Below are positions 25,160-33,454 of a stretch of 64,000 bases of DNA, piece after piece. The position numbers and the translations under genes are program-made. This stretch comes from JAWLBM01 sp041687675 (lineage in GTDB: Bacteria; Pseudomonadota; Alphaproteobacteria; Rhizobiales; Pleomorphomonadaceae). The number at the start of each line of letters is the position of its first letter. The stretch's first letter is position 1. The notes under the pieces were generated by a model that saw nothing but the letters and a program-made list of their open reading frames with translations, had not been told where the DNA came from and ran no database searches. The stretch is from the NCBI GenBank assembly GCA_041687675.1, contig JAWLBM010000022.1, forward strand, positions 16,159 through 80,158. Direction: 5' to 3'.

Positions 25160-26694
25160 GCCTCGTCGACCATCCCCCCGCGACGCGCGCCGCGTCCCTC
25201 GCCGACCGGCGGCCGCATGCGGTGGTGATCGGCAGCGGCTTCGGCGGCCTTGCCGCCGCCGTGCGGCTCGGCGCAAGGGGCTACCGTGTCACCGTGCTGG
25301 AGCGGCTCGACCGGCCGGGCGGCCGGGCGGTGGTCCACGAGGTGGACGGCTTCGTCTTCGACGCCGGGCCGACCATCGTCACCGCGCCGTTCCTGTTCGA
25401 GGAACTCTGGGCGCTCGCCGGCCGGCGCATGGCCGACGACATCGACCTCCGCCCGCTCGACCCCTTCTACTCGATCCTTTTCCAGGACGGCGCCCGCTTC
25501 GACTGCAGCGGCGACCCGGAGCGGATGCGCGCGGAGGTGGCCCGGCTCTCGCCCGGCGACGTCGACGGCTACGAGCGCTTCGTCGAGCTCAGCCGGCGGA
25601 TGTTCGACGTCGGCTTCATGGAACTCGCCGACCGGCCCTTCGACCGCTGGACCGACATGGCGCGGGTGGTTCCGGACCTCCTCCGCCTTGGCGGCTGGCG
25701 ATCGGTCCACGCGCTCGTCTCGGCGCATGTGAAGGACGAGCGGCTGCGGATGGCGCTCGGCTTCCATCCGCTGTTCGTCGGCGGCAACCCGTTCACCGCC
25801 AGCGGCGTCCTCGCCCTCATCGCCTTCCTGGAGCGGCGCTGGGGCGTCCACTTCGCGATGGGCGGCACCGGGAGCCTGGTGAAGGGGCTGGTCGGCCTCG
25901 TCGAGCACCAGGGCGGCCGCGTGCGGCTCGGCGCCGACGTCGCGGAGATCACCCTCGACGACCGCCGGGCGACCGGCGTCCGCCTTGCGAGCGGCGAGCG
26001 CCTCGCCGCCGACCTCGTGGTCTCCAACGCCGACACCGACTTCACCTATCGCAAGCTCCTCCCGGCCGCGGCCCGGCGGACCTGGACCGACCGCCGGCTC
26101 GACCGGGCGAAGCAGTCCATGAGCCTCTTCGTCTGGTACTTCGGGACCTCCCGCCGCTACGAGGAGGTGCCCCACCACACCATCCTGATGGGCCCGCGCT
26201 ACAAGGGGCTGCTCGACGACATCTTCCGGTCCAGGCTGCTCGCGGAGGATTTCAGTCTCTACCTGCACCGGCCCACCGCCACCGATCCGTCGATGGCCCC
26301 GCCGGGCTGCGACAGCTTCTACGTGCTCTCGCCGGTGCCGAACCTCCTCGGCGGCACCGACTGGCGGGCCGCCGCCGAGCCCTACCGCCGGCGCATCGAG
26401 GCCGTCCTCGAGGCGAGCCTGCTGCCGGGGCTGTCGCGGCACGTCGCCGCCTCCCGGCTGATGACGCCGCTCGACTTCCGTGACCGGCTGAACGCCGGCA
26501 CCGGCGCCGCCTTCGGCATGGAGCCGGTGCTCACCCAGTGCGCCTGGTTCCGGCCGCACAACCGGAGCGAGGACATCGACCGGCTCTACCTGGTCGGCGC
26601 CGGCACCCATCCCGGCGCGGGCCTGCCCGGCGTCCTCTCCTCCGCCCGCATCCTCGACCGACTGGTGCCCCATGCCGACGCCCTCGCCCGCTGA
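25156..26694 (+). CDS. crtI: Phytoene desaturase CrtI
   Basis: FAD-dependent desaturase that converts phytoene to neurosporene or lycopene. The 512-aa protein has the N-terminal dinucleotide fold VVIGSGFGGLAAAVRL (about residues 23-38) with the ERLDRPGGRA motif after it, FDAGPTIVTAP, and a C-terminal signature LYLVGAGTHPGAGLPGVLSSA. CrtI/CrtD are related; the pairing with crtB and the start of the motif set fit CrtI. It overlaps crtB by 23 bases. Confidence 0.95.
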   Translation: MSLVDHPPATRAASLADRRPHAVVIGSGFGGLAAAVRLGARGYRVTVLERLDRPGGRAVVHEVDGFVFDAGPTIVTAPFLFEELWALAGRRMADDIDLRPLDPFYSILFQDGARFDCSGDPERMRAEVARLSPGDVDGYERFVELSRRMFDVGFMELADRPFDRWTDMARVVPDLLRLGGWRSVHALVSAHVKDERLRMALGFHPLFVGGNPFTASGVLALIAFLERRWGVHFAMGGTGSLVKGLVGLVEHQGGRVRLGADVAEITLDDRRATGVRLASGERLAADLVVSNADTDFTYRKLLPAAARRTWTDRRLDRAKQSMSLFVWYFGTSRRYEEVPHHTILMGPRYKGLLDDIFRSRLLAEDFSLYLHRPTATDPSMAPPGCDSFYVLSPVPNLLGGTDWRAAAEPYRRRIEAVLEASLLPGLSRHVAASRLMTPLDFRDRLNAGTGAAFGMEPVLTQCAWFRPHNRSEDIDRLYLVGAGTHPGAGLPGVLSSARILDRLVPHADALAR

Positions 26695-27694
26695 CCTCGC
26701 GGCCTGCCGGACGCTGCTCCGGCAGGGCTCGCGCTCCTTCTTCGCCGCGTCGCTGATGCTGCCGCGGCGGGTGCGCGAGCCGGCGACGGCGCTCTACGCC
26801 TTCTGCCGGGTCGCCGACGACGCGGTGGACGAGGCGCGCGACCGCCCGAGAGACGCGCTCGCCCGCCTCGAGGAGCGGCTCGACCGCGTCTACGCCGGCG
26901 TGCCGCGCGCCTCGCCGGTCGACCGGGCCTTCGCGGGCATCGTCGCCGCCCACGGCATCCCGCGGGCGCTGCCGGCCGCGCTGCTGGAGGGGTTCCGCTG
27001 GGACGTCGAGGGCCGGCGCTACGCCGACGCCGCGGCGCTCGACGCCTATGCGGTGCGGGTCGCCGGAACCGTCGGCATGATGATGGCGGTGCTGATGGGG
27101 CGGCGCTCGGAGCCGGCGCTCGCCCGCGCCGCCGACCTCGGGATCGCCATGCAACTGACCAACATCGCCCGCGACGTCGGCGACGACGCCCGGGCGGGAC
27201 GGCTCTACCTGCCGCTCGGCTGGCTCGACGAGGAAGGGATCGACCCGGACGGCTTCCTCGCCGCGCCCCGCGCAACGCCGGCGCTCGCCCGCGTCGTCGC
27301 CCGGCTGCTCGCGCGGGCGGAGGCGCATTATGCGCGGGCCGCGGGCGGCATCGCCCTCCTGCCGGCGGACTGCCGCCCGGCCATCCACGCGGCCCGCCTC
27401 GTCTACCGCGAAATCGGGCGCCTGCTCGCGCGCGACGGGCTCGATCCGGTGTCGCTGCGGACCATCGTGCCCGGCCGGCGCAAGGCGGCGCTGCTGGCCG
27501 AGGCGGTGGCGGCGAGCGCTCTCCCCGCCGGGCCGGCCGCGGCGCCGGCGAACCCCGCGGCCCGCGACCTCGTCGCCGCGCTTGCCGCCCCGTCGGGCGC
27601 GAGCGTCGGCGGGATCGGGCGGCTCGTCGAGATCCTGACGGCGCTGGAGGCGCGCGAGCGCGCCCGGATGCCGCGGGTCGGGGCGGCGCGATGA
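26672..27694 (+). CDS. crtB: Phytoene synthase CrtB
   Basis: Head-to-head condensation of two geranylgeranyl diphosphates to phytoene. The 340-aa squalene/phytoene synthase-fold protein has both aspartate-rich sites: DDAVDEARD after ALYAFCRVA, and DVGDDARAGRLYLP after AMQLTNIAR. The start codon lies within crtI, so the pair is coupled. The stop overlaps a 50-aa ORF. Confidence 0.95.
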   Translation: MPTPSPADLAACRTLLRQGSRSFFAASLMLPRRVREPATALYAFCRVADDAVDEARDRPRDALARLEERLDRVYAGVPRASPVDRAFAGIVAAHGIPRALPAALLEGFRWDVEGRRYADAAALDAYAVRVAGTVGMMMAVLMGRRSEPALARAADLGIAMQLTNIARDVGDDARAGRLYLPLGWLDEEGIDPDGFLAAPRATPALARVVARLLARAEAHYARAAGGIALLPADCRPAIHAARLVYREIGRLLARDGLDPVSLRTIVPGRRKAALLAEAVAASALPAGPAAAPANPAARDLVAALAAPSGASVGGIGRLVEILTALEARERARMPRVGAAR

Positions 27695-27843
27695 GTTCCG
27701 GCTGGATCATCGCCGCCGAACTGCTCCTCGTCCTCGGCCTCGGCGTCGGCTGGGCCACCTACGAACTGCGGTCGCTGAAGCGGCTGCGGCTGGAGCGCGA
27801 GCGCCGCGAGGCGGAGGAGCGGGCGAAAGGCGGCGAGGTCTGA
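27691..27843 (+). CDS. 50-aa single-TM microprotein after crtB
   Basis: ATG overlaps the crtB stop (ATGA). The product MSSGWIIAAELLLVLGLGVG continues with WATYELRSLKRLRLERERRE and a charged tail, i.e. one membrane helix (about residues 5-20) followed by a basic amphipathic helix, cytoplasmic by the positive-inside rule. Codon use is GC3-rich like its neighbours, and it fills the space up to the convergent crtC end. I recognise no named family; a membrane anchor or small partner of the CrtI/CrtB complex is a guess from context. Confidence 0.65.
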   Translation: MSSGWIIAAELLLVLGLGVGWATYELRSLKRLRLERERREAEERAKGGEV

Positions 27844-27878
27844 GGCGCTCCGCCGGCGGGACGAGAGGAGGGCGCAGC

Positions 27879-28721
27879 CTACCCCCACCTCGCCCGGCGC
27901 GGCATCCGGAAGGGGAGCATCGCCTGGACGACCGGCGACGAGAACCGGTCGAGGTCGAGGCTTTCGTGCAGGCCCTCGGCGGTGCGGCCGAAAAGGCGGG
28001 CGGCGACCTGCGAGCGGGCGTAGAAGGGCGTGTCCTCCAGCGTTCGGACGAGCCTCGTGGCGGCGGCGTCCTCGGACAGCGCCTCGCGGCCGACCCGCCA
28101 GAGCGTGGGCGGCAGCGGCACCGCCGGCGGGGCCTCGTCGACGACGAGCCCGCCGCGGCGGTCGAAGGCGACGGAGAAGCCCTCCGGCGGGCCGCCGCGC
28201 GGGCGGGTCGCGTAGCCGACGTCGGTGCCGGCCGCGTGGGAGAGCCGGGTCCAGGTCCAGGACGAGAAGCCCGCCTCCAGCGGCTCCGACCCGCGGTTGT
28301 GGTCGATATAGGCCGAGCCACGCCAGCGGAGCGACGGCTTGTCCATCTCCACCTCGATCCTCGCCACCGGCGCGATCGGCCGCCAGAGATGCCGCCCGGA
28401 GGGGTCGAGAACGAAGCTGCGGCCGTTGAGGAACTCCGGATGGACCCGCACCCGGCCGCGGATCCGCCGCGGGATCGGCACGGCGACCTCGTCGAGGTCG
28501 AGCGTCAGGCCGTCGCCGCCGAAGGCGAGGCGGCTCGGACCCACCTCGAAGCGGTCGCGGTCGCGCGAAAGGGCCGAGCGGCCGCGCTCGGTCATCGCCC
28601 AGGCGCCGCGCGGGCCGTAGAGGGCCACGTTGATCGCCAAGTGGTGGCAGGGATCGGCGGCGCCGCGGCGGCGGGCGAGGGCATAGTAGGGCGAGAACAC
28701 CGAGCCGACGAAGGCGATCAC
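27879..28721 (-). CDS. crtC: Hydroxyneurosporene synthase (carotenoid 1,2-hydratase) CrtC
   Basis: Adds water at C-1,2 of neurosporene or lycopene. Motifs: FVGSVFSPYYALARRRG, HHLAINVALYGPRGAWAMTERG, and YIDHNRGSEPLEAGFSSWTW. The given start is a GTG (IAFVGSVF follows), which yields 280 aa, about the size of Rhodobacter CrtC. However, family-like residues (PVPPGGYAWWYLDGLSDDGRH) continue upstream in the same frame into the end of crtD, where no ATG, GTG or TTG exists nearby. The true start is therefore uncertain, and the coding part may extend to about 28810. Downstream of and overlapping or adjoining crtD in one operon. Confidence 0.85.
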   Translation of the reverse strand: MIAFVGSVFSPYYALARRRGAADPCHHLAINVALYGPRGAWAMTERGRSALSRDRDRFEVGPSRLAFGGDGLTLDLDEVAVPIPRRIRGRVRVHPEFLNGRSFVLDPSGRHLWRPIAPVARIEVEMDKPSLRWRGSAYIDHNRGSEPLEAGFSSWTWTRLSHAAGTDVGYATRPRGGPPEGFSVAFDRRGGLVVDEAPPAVPLPPTLWRVGREALSEDAAATRLVRTLEDTPFYARSQVAARLFGRTAEGLHESLDLDRFSSPVVQAMLPFRMPRRARWG

Positions 28722-28747
28722 GGTGATCGCATGGCGGCCGTCGTCGC

Positions 28748-30292
28748 TCAGTCCGTCGAGATACCACCAGGCGTAGCCGCCGGGTGGGACCGGCGTGTCG
28801 AAAGAAGGTCCCGGATCGCCGTCCGCGCCGCCAGCCGGCCGGAGAGTGTCGCCATCGGCACCCCCGGGCCCGGGTGGGCGCTGCCGCCCGCGAGATAGAG
28901 GCCCTGGACCGGGGTCCTCGGCCCGGGACGCTGGAAGGCCGCCGCCCAGCCATGGGTCGCCCGTCCGTAGAGCGCTCCCCCCGTTCCCGGGAACATCGCC
29001 GCGAACTCCGTCGGCGTCGTCCGCACGCTGCCGATCGGGGAGATCGACAGCCCCAGGCGCTGCATCAGGGCGAAGGTCGAGGTTTCGCATCGGTCGATCT
29101 CCTGGGCCTCGAGCGGGCGGACGTCGCCCTCGGCGGGGGCGTTGACGAGGATCAGCAGGCGCTCGCCCGCGCCCGGGTCGACGCCCGGGCGGAGGGCGCC
29201 GTGGCCGTCGCGGTCCTGGGCGCAGACGTAGACCGTGGGCCGCTCCGCAAGCCGGCGGTAGCGGACCAGCGCGTCGAATTCCGCCGGGTAGTCGCCCGAG
29301 AAGAAGACGGTGTGGTGCGACAGCGGGAAGCCCGCGGTGTGCGCGGCCATGGTCCAGGTGATCGCGGAGAGGGAGCGGGCGATCCGCGGCGTCGCCTCTG
29401 CGGCCGGGACCACGTCGGCGCCGAGAAGGCCGCCGCCGAGGGCGGCGACATCGCCGTTGTAGACCACGACCTCGGCGGGGATCTCCTCCCCGCCGGCGAG
29501 CCGCACGGCCGCCACCCGGTCGCCGCGGGTGCGGATCTCCGCCACCTCGGCGTTGCAGCGGACCTCGGCGCCGAGGCGGCCGGCCAGGTCGGCGAGCGCG
29601 GTCGCCACCCGCCGCATGCCGCCGTCGACGAGGTACACGCCCTTTTGCTCGACATGGGCGACCAGCATCAGCGTCGCCGGCGCGGCGAAGGGGGAGGAGC
29701 CGCAGTAGGTTGCGTAGCGGCCGAACAGCTGGCGCAACCGCGGGTCGAGGAAGTGCCCCTCCAGCGCCCGCCAGAGGGAGGTGAACGGTCTCAGGGCCAT
29801 CAGCCCCGGCAGCCCCTTGATGCCGGCGGTGCGGACCAGACCGGTGAGGCTCGCCCCGTCGGCCTTGAGGTAGGGCTCCTCCAGCGTCTCGTAGACGCGG
29901 CGGGCGGCGCGGCAGAACTCGACGTAACGGCCGGCCTCCTCGGCGCCGGCGAATCGCGCGATCGCCTCGCGCGAGCGGCCGGGATCGGCGAACAGGTCGA
30001 GGGTGGAGCCGTCGAGCCAGGCGTGGCGGGCGAGGACCTCCACAGGCTTCAGCGGGATGTGGTCGGCGAGCCGCTCGCCGGCGTCCGCGAACAGCTCCTC
30101 GAAGACGGGCAGGAGGGTGAAGACCGTGGGGCCCGCGTCGATGGGGCCGAGCGGGCTGTCGACGGTGCGCATCTTGCCGCCCGGGGAGGCGGCCCGCTCG
30201 AGGACGGTGACGTCGAGACCGGCGGACGCGAGGTCGATCGCGGACGCGAGCCCGCCGACGCCACCGCCGATGATCACCGCCCTGGTGGCCAC
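28748..30292 (-). CDS. crtD: Hydroxyneurosporene (methoxyneurosporene) dehydrogenase CrtD
   Basis: FAD-dependent C-3,4 desaturase of the spheroidene/spirilloxanthin route, related to CrtI. The 514-aa protein starts (GTG) with VATRAVIIGGGVGGLASAID, the dinucleotide fold right at the N-terminus as in the family, then ERAASPGGKM and DAGPTVFTLLPVFEELF; the C-terminus has LYLAGGSAHPGPGVPMATLSG. The frame extends to a TTG at 30325, but that lies in the promoter palindromes, so I prefer the GTG at 30292. Divergent from crtE, convergent with the crtIB run via crtC. Confidence 0.93.
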   Translation of the reverse strand: MATRAVIIGGGVGGLASAIDLASAGLDVTVLERAASPGGKMRTVDSPLGPIDAGPTVFTLLPVFEELFADAGERLADHIPLKPVEVLARHAWLDGSTLDLFADPGRSREAIARFAGAEEAGRYVEFCRAARRVYETLEEPYLKADGASLTGLVRTAGIKGLPGLMALRPFTSLWRALEGHFLDPRLRQLFGRYATYCGSSPFAAPATLMLVAHVEQKGVYLVDGGMRRVATALADLAGRLGAEVRCNAEVAEIRTRGDRVAAVRLAGGEEIPAEVVVYNGDVAALGGGLLGADVVPAAEATPRIARSLSAITWTMAAHTAGFPLSHHTVFFSGDYPAEFDALVRYRRLAERPTVYVCAQDRDGHGALRPGVDPGAGERLLILVNAPAEGDVRPLEAQEIDRCETSTFALMQRLGLSISPIGSVRTTPTEFAAMFPGTGGALYGRATHGWAAAFQRPGPRTPVQGLYLAGGSAHPGPGVPMATLSGRLAARTAIRDLLSTRRSHPAATPGGISTD

Positions 30293-30326
30293 GTTCCGTC
30301 CCCGATTGACACCCACGTGTGGCAAG

Positions 30327-30370
30327 TGTCATCTTTTTTGGACAGATTGGAAAGTCAAAATCACTTGACG
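30327..30370 (+). promoter_or_regulatory. Paired PpsR/CrtJ operator between crtD and crtE
   Basis: A perfect TGT-N12-ACA site (30327-30344, TGTCATCTTTTTTGGACA) is followed exactly 8 bp later by AGT-N12-ACG (30353-30370, AGTCAAAATCACTTGACG). Two palindromes 8 bp apart are the arrangement to which CrtJ binds cooperatively in Rhodobacter capsulatus. It lies 20 bp before the crtE ATG and 35 bp before the crtD start, so it could govern both. The region is strikingly AT-rich for this genome. Confidence 0.75.
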
Positions 30371-30390
30371 GTCCGATGGGAGGGGTCGCC

Positions 30391-31254
30391 ATGGATGCTT
30401 CAGCCCGGATCGAGCGCGCTCTCGAGCGCGCCGTCGATGCCGCCTCCGAGGGATGCCCGCCGCGGCTCGCGGCCGCGATCGCCGACGCGGTGTTCCCCGG
30501 CGGCGCCAGGATGCGGCCAAAGCTGACGCTGGCGGTCGCCTACGCCTGCGGGGCCGACGACCCGGCCTCCGCCGACGCGGCCGCGGTGGCGATCGAGCTT
30601 CTCCACTGCGCCTCGCTCGTCCACGACGACATGCCCTGCTTCGACGACAGCCCCACCCGGCGCGGCCGGCCGGCCATCCACGTCGCCTACGGGGCCGACC
30701 TCGCGCTGCTCGCCGGCGACGGCCTGATCGTCCTCGCCTTCGAGGAACTCGCCCGCCGCGCGGCGCCGGCACGGCTTCCCCGGCTGGTGCGGATCGTCGG
30801 CGCCGCTGTCGGGGCGCCGCGCGGCATCGTCGCCGGCCAGGCGTTCGAATGCGAGCCGCCGGGCTTCGACCTCGCCGCCTACCATGCCGCGAAGACCGGG
30901 GCGCTGCTCGCCGGCGCCACCATGGCCGGGGCGGCCGCCGCCGGCGCCGAGCCGGAGCCCTGGCGGGCGCTCGGCGCCGCCATCGGCGCCGCCTACCAGG
31001 TCGCCGACGACATCCGCGACCTCGTGGCCGATCCCGAAGACCTCGGCAAGCCGACCGGTCGTGACGCCGCCCTCGGCCGGCCGAGCGCCACCCGCCACTA
31101 CGGCCTTGACGGGGCGGTGGAGCGGCTGAAGGCGCTGGTCGCGGAGGCCGTCGCCGTGGTGCCGGACTGCCCGGGCGACGCCATGCTGCGGACGCTCATC
31201 CTCCACGAAACCCGCAAGTTCCTGCCGGAGAGCCTCGCGGCCCGGGCCGCCTGA
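30391..31254 (+). CDS. crtE: Geranylgeranyl diphosphate synthase CrtE
   Basis: Trans-prenyltransferase making GGPP for carotenoids and the bacteriochlorophyll tail. The 287-aa protein has the first aspartate-rich motif LVHDDMPCFDDSPTRRGRP and the second YQVADDIRDLV, plus GGARMRPKL near the N-terminus. The ATG at 30391 (MDASARIERAL) has GGGAGGGG 7 nt upstream; upstream in-frame ATGs at 30319 and 30376 fall in or next to the operator. crtF follows after 3 bp. Confidence 0.93.
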   Translation: MDASARIERALERAVDAASEGCPPRLAAAIADAVFPGGARMRPKLTLAVAYACGADDPASADAAAVAIELLHCASLVHDDMPCFDDSPTRRGRPAIHVAYGADLALLAGDGLIVLAFEELARRAAPARLPRLVRIVGAAVGAPRGIVAGQAFECEPPGFDLAAYHAAKTGALLAGATMAGAAAAGAEPEPWRALGAAIGAAYQVADDIRDLVADPEDLGKPTGRDAALGRPSATRHYGLDGAVERLKALVAEAVAVVPDCPGDAMLRTLILHETRKFLPESLAARAA

Positions 31255-31257
31255 CCG

Positions 31258-32427
31258 ATGCACAGCCCCCGCGTGCCGGACCGGCGGCCCCTCTCCGCCC
31301 GGCTGGCCGAGTCCCTCTCGGACCGCTTCGCCGCCTGGCGCGACCGCACCATCGCCAGCCCGCGGTTCCAGCGCCTTGCCGCCGACCTGCCGTTCACCCG
31401 GCCGGTGGCGCGCCGGCGCGCGGCCGGGCTCTTCGACCTCTGCGCCGGATTCGTCTATTCGCAGGTGCTGCTCGCCTGCGTCCGCCTCGGCCTGTTCGAC
31501 CACCTGGCGGAGGGCCCGCTGCCGGCCGGGGCGATCGCCGCCGCCACCGGGCTCGACGCGGCGGCGACGGAGCGCCTGCTCGCCGCCGCCGCCTCGCTGG
31601 ACCTCGTCGAGCGCCGGGCGGGCGGGCGCTGGGGCCTCGGCATGCACGGGGCGGCGCTCCGCGGCAACCCGGGCCTCGCCGCCATGATCGAGCACCACGC
31701 CCTCGTCTACCGCGACCTCCAGGATCCGGTGGCGCTGCTGAAGGGCGAGGCGACGACCGCTCTCGCCGGCTTCTGGCGCTATGGCGAGGGGGCCGACGCG
31801 GTGCCCGACGGGACCACGGCGGCGGCCTACTCGGCGCTGATGTCGGCCACCCAGGGCTTCGTGCGCGACGATGTGATGGACGCGTTCCGCTTCGGCCGGC
31901 ACCGGGCGGTGATGGACGTCGGCGGCGGCGACGGGACCTTCCTCGCCGCGCTCGCCCGCCGGCACCCGCACTTGCGACTGACGCTGTTCGACCTGCCGCC
32001 GGTCGCGGCCCTCGCCGCCGCCCGATTCGAGGCGGAGGGCCTCGCCGGCCGGGCCCGCGCGGTTCCCGGCGACTTCCGCCACGACCGGCTGCCGGACGGG
32101 GCCGACCTCGTCACCCTGGTGCGGGTCCTGCACGACCACGACGACGATACGGTGCGCCAGCTGCTCTCGGCGGTGCGCCGCGGCCTTCGTCCGGGTGCGC
32201 GCCTGCTCGTCGCCGAGCCGATGGCGGGCACGCCGGGGCTCGGGCGGGTCGGGGACGCCTACTTCGGATTCTACCTGATGGCCATGGGCCGGGGCCTGCC
32301 GCGCACCGCCGAGCGCATTGGCGACCTGCTGCGCACGGCCGGCTTCGACCGGATCCGCCCGGTCCGGACGCGACGGCCGATGCTCGTATCGATGATGCTG
32401 GCCGAGGCCGGTGATCCACCGACTTGA
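31258..32427 (+). CDS. crtF: Demethylspheroidene O-methyltransferase CrtF
   Basis: SAM-dependent methyltransferase of the 1-hydroxy carotenoid. The 389-aa protein has an N-terminal winged-helix dimerisation domain (GFVYSQVLLACVRLGLFDHL, about residues 62-82) and a C-terminal methyltransferase domain with VMDVGGGDGTFLAAL, followed by ALFDLPP-type strand LTLFDLPPVA and VRVLHDHDDD, the plant-type O-methyltransferase pattern. With CrtC and CrtD present it completes methoxy-carotenoid synthesis. Confidence 0.93.
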   Translation: MHSPRVPDRRPLSARLAESLSDRFAAWRDRTIASPRFQRLAADLPFTRPVARRRAAGLFDLCAGFVYSQVLLACVRLGLFDHLAEGPLPAGAIAAATGLDAAATERLLAAAASLDLVERRAGGRWGLGMHGAALRGNPGLAAMIEHHALVYRDLQDPVALLKGEATTALAGFWRYGEGADAVPDGTTAAAYSALMSATQGFVRDDVMDAFRFGRHRAVMDVGGGDGTFLAALARRHPHLRLTLFDLPPVAALAAARFEAEGLAGRARAVPGDFRHDRLPDGADLVTLVRVLHDHDDDTVRQLLSAVRRGLRPGARLLVAEPMAGTPGLGRVGDAYFGFYLMAMGRGLPRTAERIGDLLRTAGFDRIRPVRTRRPMLVSMMLAEAGDPPT

Positions 32428-32436
32428 CAGTCCTGT

Positions 32437-32480
32437 AGTAAAGATGGCTTGACATAATGAGCCGTCAAGCGTCTCTTACA
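32437..32480 (+). promoter_or_regulatory. Paired PpsR/CrtJ operator upstream of bchC
   Basis: Two near-palindromes exactly 8 bp apart: AGT-N12-ACA at 32437-32454 and CGT-N12-ACA at 32463-32480. Their inner halves form GGCTTGACA, 8 nt, CGTCAAGCG, the same 9-8-9 inverted repeat as before bchG. The TTGACA at 32449-32454 could be a -35 element with a -10 falling in the second palindrome, as described for Rhodobacter bchC. Located in the crtF-bchC gap, 42 bp before the bchC ATG. Confidence 0.7.
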
Positions 32481-32521
32481 GTATGGAACGGGAAGGCCGG
32501 GCAACGGCCGGGAGAGCCATC

Positions 32522-33454
32522 ATGGATACCCTCGCCGTGGTCTTGCAGGGCCCGCAGCAGCTGGCGGTGAACCGCCTGCCGCTCGATCCCGCCGGCGACG
32601 CCGACGTGGTGGTGGAGGTGTCCTGGTCCGGCATCAGCACCGGCACGGAGAAGCTGCTCTGGTCCGGTCGCATGCCGCCCTTTCCCGGGCTCGGATACCC
32701 GCTGGTGCCCGGCTACGAGACCGTCGGCCGCATCGTCGAGGCCGGTCCCGCCGCGACGGCCGCGCCCGGGTCCTTCGTGTTCGTGCCCGGGGCGCGCTGC
32801 TACGGGCCGGTGCGTGGCCTCTTCGGCGGCGCGGCCTCGCGCATCGTCGTCGCCTCCGAGCGCGTCACCGTGCTCGACGAGAGCCTCGGCGAGCGGGGCG
32901 TGCTGCTCGCCCTCGCCGCCACCGCGCGCCATGCCTTCGCGGATCGCCCGCCGCCGGAGCTGATCGTCGGCCATGGCGTCCTCGGGCGGCTGCTGGCCCG
33001 CCTCGCGGTCGAGGCGGGCGGGGCGCCCGTCGTGTGGGAGACCAATCCGGAGCGCCGGGCCGGCGCCGAGGGCTACGCCGTGGTGGCGCCGGAGGAGGAC
33101 GCGCGCCGCGACTACGCCGTCGTCTGCGACGCCAGCGGCGATCCGGACGGCCTCGACCGGCTGATCGCCCGCCTCGCCCCCGGCGGCGAGGTCGTGCTCG
33201 CGGGCTTCTACGACGCGCCGCTCCGCTTCGCCTTCCCGCCGGCCTTCATGCGCGAGGCGCGGATCCGCATTGCCGCCGAGTGGAAGCCGGCCGATCTCGC
33301 CGCCGTCACGGCGCTCGTCGCCGCCGGCCGCCTGTCGCTGGACGGGCTGATCACGCACCGCGCCGCGGCGTCCGCCGCACCCGAGGCCTACGAGACCGCC
33401 TTCGGCGATCCCGCCTGCCTCAAGATGATCCTGGACTGGAGGGCCGCCTCATGA
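32522..33454 (+). CDS. bchC: 3-hydroxyethyl bacteriochlorophyllide a dehydrogenase BchC
   Basis: Zn-independent medium-chain dehydrogenase-like enzyme that oxidises the C-3 hydroxyethyl group to acetyl. The 310-aa product shows the family pattern VEVSWSGISTGTEKLLWSGRMP near the N-terminus, GYPLVPGYETVGRIVEAG, and the nucleotide-binding region LIVGHGVLGRLLARLA. The start ATG at 32522 follows a GGGAGAG; the earlier in-frame ATG at 32483 would begin at the operator. Its stop overlaps bchX by ATGA. Confidence 0.95.
   Translation: MDTLAVVLQGPQQLAVNRLPLDPAGDADVVVEVSWSGISTGTEKLLWSGRMPPFPGLGYPLVPGYETVGRIVEAGPAATAAPGSFVFVPGARCYGPVRGLFGGAASRIVVASERVTVLDESLGERGVLLALAATARHAFADRPPPELIVGHGVLGRLLARLAVEAGGAPVVWETNPERRAGAEGYAVVAPEEDARRDYAVVCDASGDPDGLDRLIARLAPGGEVVLAGFYDAPLRFAFPPAFMREARIRIAAEWKPADLAAVTALVAAGRLSLDGLITHRAAASAAPEAYETAFGDPACLKMILDWRAAS

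Noticed and set aside
22234..26673. 1479-aa minus-strand open frame opposite dxs, bchO and crtI
   Set aside because: Same reason: a shadow of real genes with no domain.
30292..30325. TTG start for crtD, 11 codons upstream
   Set aside because: It would place the N-terminus in the operator region and precede the dinucleotide-binding fold by more residues than in the family; the GTG at 30292 fits better.
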